DNA of 64,000 bases, taken from contig NZ_RQFY01000012.1 of NCBI RefSeq assembly GCF_004769555.1, positions 1 through 64,000 on the forward strand. The letters run 5' to 3'. Of this stretch, positions 36,922-47,200 are shown piece after piece; position 1 is the first letter of the stretch; every line of letters begins with the position of its first letter. The notes beneath the pieces were generated by a model that saw only the letters and a list, made by a program, of their open reading frames with translations, did no database searches and was not told the DNA's origin. Made by a program: the position numbers and the translations under genes. This stretch comes from Leptospira koniambonensis. Its GTDB lineage: Bacteria > Spirochaetota > Leptospiria > Leptospirales > Leptospiraceae.

Positions 36922-38562
36922 ATGGATTTTTTGCAAGGACACAATACAAAAAACCGGCTTTTCTTTTTTATAATCGCGTTGCTTGGTTTTACTGGATTCT
37001 GCATCTCCTTAGGAAGGGTGGCAGTCGATCCGAGACTCGCTGACTTCTTTTATAACTCTGATTCTCTTTTCTTTTCTATAATTTACCAGGAACTTTTTCT
37101 AAAACCCGGAGCAAACTTTTTAATATCTTTGAATGGTTTCGGTTGGACCCCTGCTTTATATTTTTTTCCTGATTTAGTTCAGTATTTTGCACTTAGAACC
37201 ATTTTCTTGTTACTGGAGAATGGTGGCTGGGAACTTACTCACTTATCTTACTCTGCATTCCAATGGGTCTTTCTTTTGCTCGGGATTATTTTCCTTTTGC
37301 AGATATTGACGAAAGAAAAAATTTCTTATGAAATATTGAGCCTTGTATTAGCTTTCGGTTTTTTGATCGGAATCATATTAATTTTATTTAAACAAGATCT
37401 ATTTGTATTTCTGCCCGGATTTCATGGAGGAAATTTAGCGGTTCTATGTTGGGCCTGGGGGTTTTTCTATCGCTGGGAAGAGAGTAATTCTAAGAAAAGT
37501 TTTGTTTTAGTTGCTGGAACGGTATTCTTATTCGCTTTAAGTGATCTTCTATTTATCCCGTACTTTCTGATCCCTACTTTAGGTTTACATTTTTCAGATT
37601 GGCTGTTTAAAGAAAGATCCATCCATAGAGTCCAAAAAATCGCATATACTTACTTTCCTGTGTTTTTGGGGATTGTAGCTTCCAGAATTGTTTTTCAAAT
37701 TTTACGTAAGAACAATTTTATATTTTTTCCAGGAACTGCCGCGCCTAAAAAATTAGGAGAAACAATTGCTAATTGGAAATGGGAAAGTTTCTTCCATTCT
37801 TTTTCATATTTATGCAAAGAAAATTGGATCTATCTTGTTCTGATCATTTTCCTATTTGGTCTCCTAAAGTTTTTATCAAAAAAAGAAGAAGGAACAAATT
37901 TGCGTAAGCCGATCTATCTTTTCTTAATTTTAGGGATTATAGTTCCTTTATTTTTTTTGGTATACGGATTTATTTTTGGACTAACAGGGAAGTCAGGTAT
38001 CCAAGGGATAGATAGATATTTCGGTGAGATCCTACTTGGTTTTTTGGGAATTGGCGCAGTTTATATTTTAAAAATTTCAAATATCCCAATAGCGAAATTT
38101 GTGTTAGGTTGTGTATTCTTTCTTGGGATCCTTTTGGGGATTTATTCTTCTTATTCTAAAGGTCTTGGGCTAACTCATTATCCTGCAAAAGTTGCCTGTC
38201 TTGATGGGCTTGCAGAGGCGAATCATTGGAAGAGAGGAATTGCCAGTTTTTGGTATGTAAGGCCAATGAGGATCTTTTCCAAAAAAGCATTAGAGCCAGA
38301 CGATTATCTTTATGATCTTATGTTATTCTATTGGCAGAATAATCTAAACTGGTTCGAAAGAGAAAATCCTCCTTATACTTTTGCGATCATAGATGGCGTG
38401 GACGAAAAGATCGTAAGAAAAAAAATGGGTGAACCAATTTCTGTTTCTTATTGTGATAAGATACCTATCTATACGTTTGCGAATCTGGAAAAAAGTCTGG
38501 AGTTTGTAAGAGAGAACCGAGGCAAGATCGATATCTGGAAATTTTCTACTTCCAGATATTAA
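36922..38562 (+). CDS. Polytopic membrane protein of unknown function
   Basis: Not recognised. The 546-aa protein has about eleven hydrophobic segments from residue 12 to about 420 and a C-terminal soluble part of ~130 residues, presumably periplasmic, containing DGVDEKIVRKKMG. The layout resembles GT-C glycosyltransferase-type or ArnT-like membrane proteins, but the first loop lacks a convincing DE/DD catalytic pair, though VAVDPRLADFFYNSDSLF near 30 contains two Asp. It is divergent from the oxidoreductase gene with 62 bases between starts. A role in envelope glycolipid assembly is a guess. Confidence 0.65.
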   Translation: MDFLQGHNTKNRLFFFIIALLGFTGFCISLGRVAVDPRLADFFYNSDSLFFSIIYQELFLKPGANFLISLNGFGWTPALYFFPDLVQYFALRTIFLLLENGGWELTHLSYSAFQWVFLLLGIIFLLQILTKEKISYEILSLVLAFGFLIGIILILFKQDLFVFLPGFHGGNLAVLCWAWGFFYRWEESNSKKSFVLVAGTVFLFALSDLLFIPYFLIPTLGLHFSDWLFKERSIHRVQKIAYTYFPVFLGIVASRIVFQILRKNNFIFFPGTAAPKKLGETIANWKWESFFHSFSYLCKENWIYLVLIIFLFGLLKFLSKKEEGTNLRKPIYLFLILGIIVPLFFLVYGFIFGLTGKSGIQGIDRYFGEILLGFLGIGAVYILKISNIPIAKFVLGCVFFLGILLGIYSSYSKGLGLTHYPAKVACLDGLAEANHWKRGIASFWYVRPMRIFSKKALEPDDYLYDLMLFYWQNNLNWFERENPPYTFAIIDGVDEKIVRKKMGEPISVSYCDKIPIYTFANLEKSLEFVRENRGKIDIWKFSTSRY

Positions 38563-38595
38563 GGTTTTCTAATTTAAAATGTTCCGGTGTATACA

Positions 38596-39855
38596 TTATT
38601 TACCCGGATCTATCCTTAGTATTTGCCCTGCTCCAAAGTCGGCTATATAAACGGATCCTCTTGCATCTTTTCCGAAACTAGAAATTAGGACTGGCCATTT
38701 TCCTAGAGAGTAGGCTTCTTTTACTGAGCTTCCGTCTTTAGGAAGATCGATTGCCCAGATCCTTCCGGATACAAAATCTCCGAATACATATTTGCCATGA
38801 AGATCTGAAATTCTATCGTTTGTAACTACATAACCGCCTGTGATTGAACTTCCATCTTCTCTTCCGTATTCATAAACTGGATCTGTTAATCCTTTTTTAT
38901 CGCAGTCTGTTTTAGGTTCGAAACAATGGGTTGCTTCCATTTTGTTCCAGCCATAATTTTTTCCTGCTTCTACTATATCAACTTCCTCGAATAGATCTTG
39001 GCCTACATCTGCTATGATCAATCTTCCGGAAGGATCAAAAGAATATCTCCAAGGGTTTCTGAAACCGTAGGCGAATGTTTCCGGTTTGAAAGAAGGATCT
39101 TTTAAGAAAGGATTATCTTTTGGAACTGAATATTCTTTGCCTGGATCTTTAGAATTCACATCCACTCTCAGAACAGAACCTAAGAACGTAGAAGGATTTT
39201 GTCCGTTTCCTTTTGGATCTCCCATCCATCCTCCATCTCCCCAAGCAATATATAACATACCGTCTTTTCCGAATGCTAATTGTCCTGCATTATGATTTCC
39301 ATAAGGTTGTTTTACCTCCATCAAGATCCTTTCTTTAGAAAGTTTTGCTTTTTTAGGATCTTTGGGAAGATCTATTGTCCATTCTGAAACTCTGCTCGTT
39401 TCTCCATTTTTTTTTGCTACATAGTTCAAATAAAGAAGTGGTTTTTCAGGAAATTCAGGATGTAACACTACACCCAGAAGTCCTTGTTCTGAGTCGGTAG
39501 AAATTCCATCAAGTTTCAGTAATATACCAGAAGTTCCGTCTTTTGGATCCAACCATTTCAAGGCTCCGGTTTTTTCCGCGACTAAGAAGATATCCGGACC
39601 AGGGATCATAAGTAAGTCTACAGGTTGTTCGAATCCTTTTCCTATCGTGGTAAGGCTAATCGTGATCTTCTTTCTTTTTTCGTCGTTTTGATTGAAGACT
39701 GCAACCAAGCCGGATTCTTTTCCTTCTGCTTTGTACTTGGCCATGTCATCCACATTGGCGACTAAGAGGCGTCGGATGTCATCGCAGGAGAAAAGTTGAA
39801 AACATATAAATAATGGAATGCTGAACCTAAAGGATTTGGAAAGGAGAAGTTTCAT
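38596..39855 (-). CDS. PQQ-dependent sugar dehydrogenase-family lipoprotein
   Basis: A 419-aa protein of the soluble aldose/glucose dehydrogenase (GSDH, sGDH-like) beta-propeller family. The signal peptide ends in the lipobox QLFSC. The propeller landmarks are [10 protein letters not shown] near 123, [23 protein letters not shown] near 188-210, and [14 protein letters not shown] near 265. Such enzymes oxidise sugars with pyrroloquinoline quinone in the periplasm, but many family members bind PQQ poorly or have no known activity. No PQQ synthesis genes are in the window. It is minus strand, downstream of the cytochrome lipoprotein gene by 73 bases, and might pass electrons to it (inference). 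Confidence 0.86.
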   Translation of the reverse strand: MKLLLSKSFRFSIPLFICFQLFSCDDIRRLLVANVDDMAKYKAEGKESGLVAVFNQNDEKRKKITISLTTIGKGFEQPVDLLMIPGPDIFLVAEKTGALKWLDPKDGTSGILLKLDGISTDSEQGLLGVVLHPEFPEKPLLYLNYVAKKNGETSRVSEWTIDLPKDPKKAKLSKERILMEVKQPYGNHNAGQLAFGKDGMLYIAWGDGGWMGDPKGNGQNPSTFLGSVLRVDVNSKDPGKEYSVPKDNPFLKDPSFKPETFAYGFRNPWRYSFDPSGRLIIADVGQDLFEEVDIVEAGKNYGWNKMEATHCFEPKTDCDKKGLTDPVYEYGREDGSSITGGYVVTNDRISDLHGKYVFGDFVSGRIWAIDLPKDGSSVKEAYSLGKWPVLISSFGKDARGSVYIADFGAGQILRIDPGK

Positions 39856-39928
39856 GGACTGAATTCTTCTTTTGAATCGATTTCCTTCCAGCCTTTTTTG
39901 AGAAAGAAGGAGTCACGTAATAGGCGAT

Positions 39929-41086
39929 TTAACCTTTAGAACCATTCCACTCAGATGCAGTTAATTCACCCGATTTAAACTTAAGTAGAGTAGACTCAGA
40001 ATTCAATTTGCCGAATATATGGGTGGTAGGGTTTACAAAATCGATAAATAATTCATAACGAAATTGTTTCTCTTTAGTAATACTTCTAAAGACGAATTTT
40101 TTACTGCTACTTTTCGATCTATCCTTGGGAGGATCTAAAACACTATCTTCCGAAAGATATTTGATTGCATCTGTTAGACTTGCATTTCGATTTTCTTCAT
40201 ACGTTTTTCCGAGCCTCCATTCTTGGATTACTATTCCTTTCTGATCTAAAACTCTAAGTCTTAAGGATCGAAATAGATCTCCTGTTGGAAAGGAATGACC
40301 TATATCTTCCGCGAATAAAGAAACGATATATGTTGATTCCGAACTTTTTTCTAGAAAAACGCTAAAAGAATCTCTTAATTTTTGAATATGATGCCCTCCA
40401 GGAAAAGTATGAGACTTGGATGAATTAGGTAGTAGATGGCATGATTGGCAATTTTTCTTTCCGTGCCAATAGGATTGTTTCCATTCTTCTACAGTGTTCT
40501 GCATTGGAAGATTTGAATAAGAGATGAAGTTTTTCTGTTTAGTGACTGATTCTTTATCCGGAAAATTGAACTGATGGCAATTTGCACAAAATTCCTCGGA
40601 GGCTAATAATTCTGTTTGTTTATACTCGTGAACGTTTTCAGTTTGTGTGGGCAAATTGTTAACGAGTATTTTTCCGTCTCTTACATGACATGTTATACAA
40701 GATACTCCATCTTCGGATTGGAGTCTTTGGTTTGGATCCTTAGGATCTGAGTTTGCTTGTAGAAAAGGAGCATGGCAATTAAGACACCAGCTCATCGGTT
40801 CCTTTTCATGACTTTGTTTGTATAATGGATTGGTAAAGGCTTGGCTATGTCTGGAACCTCTCCAGTTTTCATATATTTTTTTATGACAGGTGCCGCAATC
40901 AGCACTGGATTCAGATAATTTTCCCGTTTTGAGATTTTTAACAGAGTCGACTGCTATATCGAAAAAAATCGGATAAACTCCATTCGAAAAACGTAAAGTT
41001 TTAATATCCTCTTCCTTACTTTTGCAGAATATGGAACCGCAAAATAAGATGCTAAGAAAGAGAACGAAAAAATGTCTACTATTCAA
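39929..41086 (-). CDS. Pentaheme c-type cytochrome lipoprotein
   Basis: Five CxxCH heme-attachment motifs are visible: CGTCH, CLNCH, CITCH, CANCH and CQSCH, at about 63 to 222. The first is followed by KIYENWRGSRHSQAF, typical of cytochrome c554/hydroxylamine-oxidoreductase-like multiheme proteins. GSIFC at the end of the signal peptide is a lipobox. The C-terminal ~150 residues (after GGHH and GHSFPTGD) form a beta-rich domain. It should act as a periplasmic electron carrier or reductase; the substrate is unknown. Neighbours on the same strand are an SH3-domain lipoprotein gene 30 bases upstream and a sugar-dehydrogenase-like gene downstream. Confidence 0.85.
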   Translation of the reverse strand: MNSRHFFVLFLSILFCGSIFCKSKEEDIKTLRFSNGVYPIFFDIAVDSVKNLKTGKLSESSADCGTCHKKIYENWRGSRHSQAFTNPLYKQSHEKEPMSWCLNCHAPFLQANSDPKDPNQRLQSEDGVSCITCHVRDGKILVNNLPTQTENVHEYKQTELLASEEFCANCHQFNFPDKESVTKQKNFISYSNLPMQNTVEEWKQSYWHGKKNCQSCHLLPNSSKSHTFPGGHHIQKLRDSFSVFLEKSSESTYIVSLFAEDIGHSFPTGDLFRSLRLRVLDQKGIVIQEWRLGKTYEENRNASLTDAIKYLSEDSVLDPPKDRSKSSSKKFVFRSITKEKQFRYELFIDFVNPTTHIFGKLNSESTLLKFKSGELTASEWNGSKG

Positions 41087-41116
41087 GGTCGTTGTATGGA
41101 TCGAATTAGAGTGGAC

Positions 41117-42562
41117 CTATTTTGTCAGGCGTATTACGCCTTTGGAATATTTAAACTTGTATTCCTTATCTGCCGAGACGTATATATAAGGAGAAACTTC
41201 TGAAATGGTACAATGAATTGTCTTTTCTGAATCGTCCGGTCCGGTAGAGATATTTCCGCCATCATATTCGATCTGGCAGGAACCATAATCCGATTCAGAG
41301 ACCGTCAAAAAAGAAACAAGCGATGTGCCTGAATAACGATAAAAAGTCGTCGCACTATCGGAACGGCCAGATGTATTTACCTTCCATTCGGAAACACCGT
41401 CTCCATCAAGATCAGTCTCGTAAGCGTCCTTGGTATTTTCCAAAAGAACGAATATACCTTGAGAGTTTTTCAGATATATATTATTGATATCGAATTTTCG
41501 ATTAAATTCCGAATCAAAAGTATCATAAGAGATCCTATATATAGTTTCCTTCTTCTTTTTGCTAATTTCTTCAATAGTTAAAGTCGAAAGATCTTCTACA
41601 GGATTATAACCATTCGTAGATAAAAATTGTATGAGTGATTTATCAAAATTAGCCGCATATTGTTTCGATGACCATTCGAATAAAGTCTGATTATGATATT
41701 CTACATCGTTAGCAGAAAACCAAGCATCGAGACAACCGTTTGGTTCTAGGGAGTTTATCGTATAATATTGGAATTTTCTTTCTCCATGATAATATGTAAC
41801 TCCGGAAACTTTTACTTTTTGTGTAGCCCGAACGAAAGTATCTCCGGGAATAGATTTGTTTTTATCGCAAGATCCTGATTGCCATTCCGTTTTTCCTGGA
41901 TCTGCCCATGCAGTAGCCCCGCCGTTTAGGATCAAAAACCCGCTGATATCTTCGCTTCCTTCTGGAATTTCGATTGGGGTTCCTTCCGAATTATTTTCTG
42001 TACCGGACGAAGTATTTTGATCTATAGTTTTACTTATTAGAAATCCTGCGTAGCTGAAACCTGTCTGGCCAGAAGGAGTAGTTACTTCAACCCATCCATC
42101 ATACTTACCATCAATTTGTACTTTAAAAGGAGTTTTTCCTGTTACTTTCACTTCAGTACCGTTAGGCAACATCGTGATTATATCTCCGAGTAAGGATGGA
42201 ATAGATCTAAGTCTTAAGGAAGAGGCGTTTACCATCATTCGTTCGGTGGTTTGTGGAAAGATACTAGCGAACTTATTTCTGGATAACTCTTCATCTAGTG
42301 AAATATATCCTTCGGTCTTTTCGGATTTAATGCGATACCATAGAAGACCTTCTCCTCTTTCTTTATCAGGGATCTTATACTCCAGAATTTGAACTACGGC
42401 TCCTGCATCTAAACGTATCTCGCATTCTTTTAGGATAGATGGGCCCTTATGAACACAAAGTCCAGATTCTAGAACGTATCCTCTACCAATAGGGGCTTCC
42501 TTCTTACAAAATGAGAAAATCGTAATAATGCAAATAATAATGGAAACGGATTTAAGATTCAT
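41117..42562 (-). CDS. SH3-domain lipoprotein
   Basis: A 481-aa lipoprotein; the signal peptide ends IFSFC. Two bacterial SH3 (SH3b) domains are seen: about 25-90 (GLCVHKGPSIL then YISLDEELS) and about 105-180 (ASSLRLRSIPSLLGDII then GWVEVTTPSGQTGFSYAGFLIS), the usual cell-wall-binding fold. The C-terminal ~250 residues contain an EF-hand-like DLDGDGVSEWKV segment near 392 that may bind calcium, and beta-rich repeats. No catalytic motif is visible. It probably anchors to or senses peptidoglycan. It starts a minus-strand run with the cytochrome gene 30 bases downstream. Confidence 0.8.
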   Translation of the reverse strand: MNLKSVSIIICIITIFSFCKKEAPIGRGYVLESGLCVHKGPSILKECEIRLDAGAVVQILEYKIPDKERGEGLLWYRIKSEKTEGYISLDEELSRNKFASIFPQTTERMMVNASSLRLRSIPSLLGDIITMLPNGTEVKVTGKTPFKVQIDGKYDGWVEVTTPSGQTGFSYAGFLISKTIDQNTSSGTENNSEGTPIEIPEGSEDISGFLILNGGATAWADPGKTEWQSGSCDKNKSIPGDTFVRATQKVKVSGVTYYHGERKFQYYTINSLEPNGCLDAWFSANDVEYHNQTLFEWSSKQYAANFDKSLIQFLSTNGYNPVEDLSTLTIEEISKKKKETIYRISYDTFDSEFNRKFDINNIYLKNSQGIFVLLENTKDAYETDLDGDGVSEWKVNTSGRSDSATTFYRYSGTSLVSFLTVSESDYGSCQIEYDGGNISTGPDDSEKTIHCTISEVSPYIYVSADKEYKFKYSKGVIRLTK

Positions 42563-42689
42563 AAAAACGATGTTGGCCGGCGAAATTTTAAGAACGAAAA
42601 CTCTTGCGTTTAAATCGAATGTCGATCCTTTTTTGGAGGATCAAATATTAGGAGGTTATTGGAAATGATATGGTTTGAAAGAAGAAGAT

Positions 42690-42762
<73 letters not shown>

Positions 42763-42844
42763 TTTTTCAGGGATGAGTGGAAGCTTTGACAGTTTAGAAG
42801 TTTGTCGGAAGTCCGACTACCCACTCTATCTAAACCGTTTTACC

Positions 42845-42931
<87 letters not shown>

Positions 42932-43022
42932 ATTTTTATTCGAGATTCTCTGGCAAGGGATTTTTAGAATAACAGAGAGGTTTTGCATTTGCGGATTTAA
43001 AGATTCACCTTAGATTTGCCTC

Positions 43023-45353
43023 GTGAGATTCGGAAAAACAACCTTCTTTGCCCTCCTAATCTCTTCTTTTCTTTTTCAGTGTGGCCTTGGCGGATCTGAT
43101 TTAGAACATTCTTCTGCGAAGAATGGAACTCTGGATTTAAGCAAACATTCTTTCGAAGATGGTAAGATCATCCCTTTAGATGGAGAATGGGAATTTTATC
43201 GGGAAGAATTTATTTCTCCACGTGATATCTCCGATCTAAAATTCAAATCCAAAAAAAAATTCGTAACTGTTCCTTCTGTTTGGACTGAAAGTTTTTCCGA
43301 AGATCCGGGAGAAGCAGGTCATGGTTACGCCACTTATCGACTTAGGCTGAAATTGGGAGAAAGAAAACAAACCTTGGCTCTCAAAATTCCAGATCTAGGA
43401 ACTTCTTATATTCTTTATGCAAACGGAAAGAATATCGCAAGTGTGGGTGACCTAGGCAAATCCAAATCGGACGCGAGAGCAAAGTATGAGTTAAAAATTT
43501 CTTTGGTTCCCGATTCGGAAAATCTGGAGTTAGTATTTCATGTTTCTAATTTTCAAAATAGATGGGGAGGAGTTTGGAATTCAATTCAGTTAGGGGAATT
43601 GGAAAATGTTTTAAAGAATGTTCAGAAACGAAGGGACTTAGAGTGGGCTTTGATACTTATCGCGGCTACAATGTCTTTTTATAATATATTCTTTTATTTT
43701 TTCAGAAGGAACGAATCCGCTCATATATTATTCGCATTTCATTGTTTTTTAATTATGATCCGTTCTTTAACAAACGGTGACTCCAGGCTTGCCTATGAAT
43801 TTTTGCAGGGTATTTCCTGGGAATTGCCAAATCGTTTGGAGTATATAAGTGTATATGCTTCGGGTCCCACATTGTATGCGTTCTTATATAGATACTGTAA
43901 AACTGATTTTTGGAGAAGATTCGGTCATTATATTTGTATCCCTTACTATTTAGCAGTCGTTATTGTATTATTTTTTCCTAATGAATATTATACACTTACA
44001 CTTCTGCCAATCGCATTATATATGCCTTTGGTCACAATGCCTATTTGGCTAGTCTTGCTTGCAATAGGTTTGAAAAGAAGGATAGAAGGCGGACGTATCC
44101 TATTTGCAGGCTATATAGTGATTAGTTTGGCAACCTTGAATGATATCATGCTCTTTTTTGGATTTTGGAAAGGTGTTTACCTGATCCAATATGGAGAAGT
44201 TGCACTGATACTTGGATATTCCATTTTGATCTCTAAAATTTTCTCAGAAGCATTCCAACGTTCGGATACGTTAGGAACCAAAATGAAATCTTTGGTGTTC
44301 TCTACTAGAGAGATCATGCAATCTTCTTCTTATGATAAGGCTGCTGACACTGCTTTAAAGATGTTTCATGAGAATGGAAAAGAACAAACAGTGTATGTAT
44401 ATTTAGAAGAACCGAATTCTTCTGTTTGGAAAAGATATTCTATCTCATCTTTGGGAGATTTAGAAACTGTAGAAGTTTATAAGTATGATGTGCGAGATCT
44501 TTTGGGTTTGGACCCTTCTTCCCTTGTTGAGCCATTAATTCAAAATAATAGACTGATTGTATCTGTTCAAGATGAACAACTCTATAAATTGGTCTTTGAT
44601 CTTCCTTTTGAAAAATATTCTGATGAATCCCAGGTGGATTGGGTAAGAGGGATTGCAGATGCACTTGCATTTTCAGTGCGCAATATTGCAAGGCAAGATA
44701 GGGAGAAGCTTGCGATTATAGGAGAACTTTCAGCGGAGATTGTTCATGATTTGGGTCATCCAATTGCGATGATCCGCCAAAATCTGAAAAATATAGGGTC
44801 TCAAAAAGGTAAATCTAAAACCAGTTTTCTTTTTCAAGCGGAGAAGGAGGTGGATGCACTTACAAATCTTACCTTAGATATATTAGATTTTTCTAAAAAT
44901 AGGATTATTTTGGATTTGCAGAATGTAGATATCAAAACTTATTTTAAGGAAATTTTCGAAGACCTTGGGACTTTTTTCCAATCCACTAAGATGAAACTTG
45001 TCTCTAAGATAAATGCAAAGGGGAGCATTCGTCTGGATCCACTTCGTATTCGCAGATTGATCTTTAATCTGGCTAAAAATGCAGCAGAAGCCACTGATGA
45101 GAAAGGTACATTTTCTATTCGGATCGAAAAAGAGGAGAATGTTGCCTATCTGATCTTCGAAGACAATGGAGAAGGTTTTAGTAAGGATATGGAAAAATAT
45201 ATTTTCGATTCAGGATTCGGAAGTAAAAAACCGTATGGAACCGGGCTTGGACTTTCTATTATTCGTAAAATTGTATCCGCTCATGGAGGAGAGATACTTG
45301 TTTCTTCTGAAGAAGGAAAAGGAACAAGATTTACAATTTTACTTCGTTCTTAG
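43023..45353 (+). CDS. 7TMR-DISM sensor histidine kinase, lipoprotein-type N-terminus
   Basis: A 776-aa membrane sensor kinase. The N-terminal signal ends in FLFQC, a possible lipobox. Residues about 40-190 form a jelly-roll extracellular domain (7TMR-DISMED2-like, with DGEWEFYREEF). Seven helices follow (about 205-400). The kinase part has the phosphoacceptor region GELSAEIVHDLGHPIAMIR near 565, N-box NLAKNAAEA near 687, and G-box DNGEGF plus GTGLGLSI near 741. The start is GTG at 43023. Its stop overlaps the stop of the response regulator gene on the opposite strand. The ligand is unknown; DISM sensors usually bind carbohydrate-like signals. Confidence 0.9.
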   Translation: MRFGKTTFFALLISSFLFQCGLGGSDLEHSSAKNGTLDLSKHSFEDGKIIPLDGEWEFYREEFISPRDISDLKFKSKKKFVTVPSVWTESFSEDPGEAGHGYATYRLRLKLGERKQTLALKIPDLGTSYILYANGKNIASVGDLGKSKSDARAKYELKISLVPDSENLELVFHVSNFQNRWGGVWNSIQLGELENVLKNVQKRRDLEWALILIAATMSFYNIFFYFFRRNESAHILFAFHCFLIMIRSLTNGDSRLAYEFLQGISWELPNRLEYISVYASGPTLYAFLYRYCKTDFWRRFGHYICIPYYLAVVIVLFFPNEYYTLTLLPIALYMPLVTMPIWLVLLAIGLKRRIEGGRILFAGYIVISLATLNDIMLFFGFWKGVYLIQYGEVALILGYSILISKIFSEAFQRSDTLGTKMKSLVFSTREIMQSSSYDKAADTALKMFHENGKEQTVYVYLEEPNSSVWKRYSISSLGDLETVEVYKYDVRDLLGLDPSSLVEPLIQNNRLIVSVQDEQLYKLVFDLPFEKYSDESQVDWVRGIADALAFSVRNIARQDREKLAIIGELSAEIVHDLGHPIAMIRQNLKNIGSQKGKSKTSFLFQAEKEVDALTNLTLDILDFSKNRIILDLQNVDIKTYFKEIFEDLGTFFQSTKMKLVSKINAKGSIRLDPLRIRRLIFNLAKNAAEATDEKGTFSIRIEKEENVAYLIFEDNGEGFSKDMEKYIFDSGFGSKKPYGTGLGLSIIRKIVSAHGGEILVSSEEGKGTRFTILLRS

Positions 45354-46003
45354 TCTGACTCTAAGGACTTGAGTTGAACTAGAATTCTGGTTAATTCTAC
45401 CATATTATCCACTTCTAACTTTTTGAAAATGGATGCTCGATGGGCTTCAACTGTTCTGACGCTTAGTTTTAGTTCTTCTGCGATCTCTCTGTTTAGTTTT
45501 CCTTTGGATAAAAAGTTTAGTATCTCGCTTTCTCTTTTAGTAAGCTTTTTTACTATCTCGGCAATATCTCTTATATGTTTTTCGTCATAGCTGAAGTTTG
45601 CAATTTCTCCTGGAAATACTTTGCCTCTATTTAATACTTTTTTAATAGAAGCCATAATAGATTCCATGGAATCACTTTTTAGAATATAACCGTCAGCACC
45701 TGCGGAGATCGCATCTTGCAAATAGGACCAATCCCTATGCATTGTTAGAAATACGATCTTCATATCCGGAAATTTTTTACGGATAGAATCCAATTCTTTG
45801 ATCCCATTCTCGTCTTGGAGAGAAACGTCGCAGATCAGAAGGTCGGGGCTTGCGAAACCCATCATTTTAGTGCCTTCTCGAATGGAAGAAGCTGAACCAC
45901 AATATTCATAATCTCCGGAAGCTTTGATCTCGGATTCCAATCCAGAACGAACAATAGGATGGTCGTCTATTAAGAATATTTTAGGACGGGTTCGGACGGA
46001 CAT
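45350..46003 (-). CDS. NarL/FixJ-family response regulator
   Basis: A 217-aa response regulator. The receiver domain has the acidic pair DDHP near residue 13, the phospho-acceptor Asp in LLICDVSLQD near 57, the Thr in VFLTMH and the Lys in YILKSD. The C-terminal LuxR-type helix-turn-helix has LTKRESEILNFLSKGKLNREIAEELKLS followed by VRTVEAHRASIFKKL. I prefer ATG 46003 over an upstream TTG at 46039. It probably pairs with the adjacent kinase, but the two genes converge with stops overlapping (TAG and TAA share bases 45351-45352), so they cannot share a transcript. Confidence 0.92.
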   Translation of the reverse strand: MSVRTRPKIFLIDDHPIVRSGLESEIKASGDYEYCGSASSIREGTKMMGFASPDLLICDVSLQDENGIKELDSIRKKFPDMKIVFLTMHRDWSYLQDAISAGADGYILKSDSMESIMASIKKVLNRGKVFPGEIANFSYDEKHIRDIAEIVKKLTKRESEILNFLSKGKLNREIAEELKLSVRTVEAHRASIFKKLEVDNMVELTRILVQLKSLESD

Positions 46004-46094
46004 TTTTTCGGATTTTAGGGAATATAGTATCAATGGCAATCCTTAAAATTTTCCGAACCCGTTGAAATATTATAAAATTATGAAGGACTTCTTC

Positions 46095-47081
46095 TTAGTT
46101 AAACTCATAGATTGCCTCATATTCGTTATAAGATCCATAACCAGGCTGGGTACAAGTGGTTTCTGCATACCAAGGATCGAATCCGCCAAACCCAGTTCCG
46201 CTGGTATAATAACTTCTGGTAGTAATTCCTCCGTCTGTAGGATAAGTGCATCTTCCACTTCTAGTGAATGAGGCGCCATTTAGTCCGGCGCAATCGTTCG
46301 AGGCTCCTACATATGCGGTTCCGCCTCCCAAGGTGTCGTAACATCTTGCATAGTCCATTTGGTTAGAAACACCGGTGGCCTGAACTTGCCCGTTTGCAAT
46401 ATTTGTTCTATAACTTGCCGGAAATGCGCCGCTGGAATATTTAACTTCTATAATATATGTTCCGCTGGTAAGATTTGTTTTTTTAAATTGAGCTCCCGTT
46501 TTTCCATTTTCTACAATTGTAGTTTTAGAGCTGGTAGGACTACTGTAATAATATAAATTCAGATTGGCACCAAAATATCCGAAGATATTGAAAAGAACAT
46601 CTCCTGTGCTTCCTAATGTAATTCTAAGATAACTATTTTGATCTGCAGCGCTTACGAGCCTGCTATAAGTATTAGGCGCTCCTAATGTAATATCTATGAT
46701 CGGTCTGTATCTTATGGTTTTTGAAAGAAATGGATTTCCGTTTTTTGTGATTACGAGCGGGAGAGTAGTGTTCTCGGTAATCCCTGAGATAATAGGCATT
46801 GTAAATTCTAAACTTCCATCTCCGGGAAGATTGATCCCGGCAGCAGATTCTCCTCCTACTGTAATTGTATAATCTCCTGCAACTCCTGTGAAATTATTTG
46901 TAGTAAGAGTATTTTCTGAGCCAGGAAAACCTTTTTCAAATACTATATCTGCAACAGGGAGATTATTGAGCACGACCAAATACATTAAAGGATCTGTGCC
47001 GCTATTATCTTTTGTACAACTGACCAGGCCGATTGTGTAGAATAATAAAATATAGATCCAAGCTTTTCGATTGAGGTTCAT
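46095..47081 (-). CDS. Hypothetical lipoprotein with repeated beta domains
   Basis: A 328-aa lipoprotein; the signal peptide ends GLVSC. The mature part carries an IPT/Ig-like stretch (EFTMPIISGITENTTLP near 90) and a pre-peptidase C-terminal-like beta domain (GDVLFNIFGYFGANLNLYYY, then TSGTYIIEVKYSSGAFP). The last ~75 residues contain four or five cysteines (ARCYD, NDCAG, GRCTYP, TTCTQPG), likely disulfide-linked. It resembles other surface lipoproteins of leptospires in style, but no function is known. The gene stands alone. Confidence 0.72.
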   Translation of the reverse strand: MNLNRKAWIYILLFYTIGLVSCTKDNSGTDPLMYLVVLNNLPVADIVFEKGFPGSENTLTTNNFTGVAGDYTITVGGESAAGINLPGDGSLEFTMPIISGITENTTLPLVITKNGNPFLSKTIRYRPIIDITLGAPNTYSRLVSAADQNSYLRITLGSTGDVLFNIFGYFGANLNLYYYSSPTSSKTTIVENGKTGAQFKKTNLTSGTYIIEVKYSSGAFPASYRTNIANGQVQATGVSNQMDYARCYDTLGGGTAYVGASNDCAGLNGASFTRSGRCTYPTDGGITTRSYYTSGTGFGGFDPWYAETTCTQPGYGSYNEYEAIYEFN

Positions 47082-47200
47082 GATTTCCTTGCCTTTTTTA
47101 GGAAAATTATGACCCCTAAGTAAATAAATTTCTATTCGTAAGACTACTAGGTCCGTGCTCTCTTATAGGTAGAAGCCGAAGGTGTTAGGCGTGGAATTTA

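Noticed and set aside
38596..41086. Sugar dehydrogenase and pentaheme cytochrome as a complete PQQ respiratory unit
   Set aside because: Attractive by adjacency, but there are no PQQ genes, no shared overlap, and many GSDH-family proteins lack PQQ activity, so I only note it in the gene entries.
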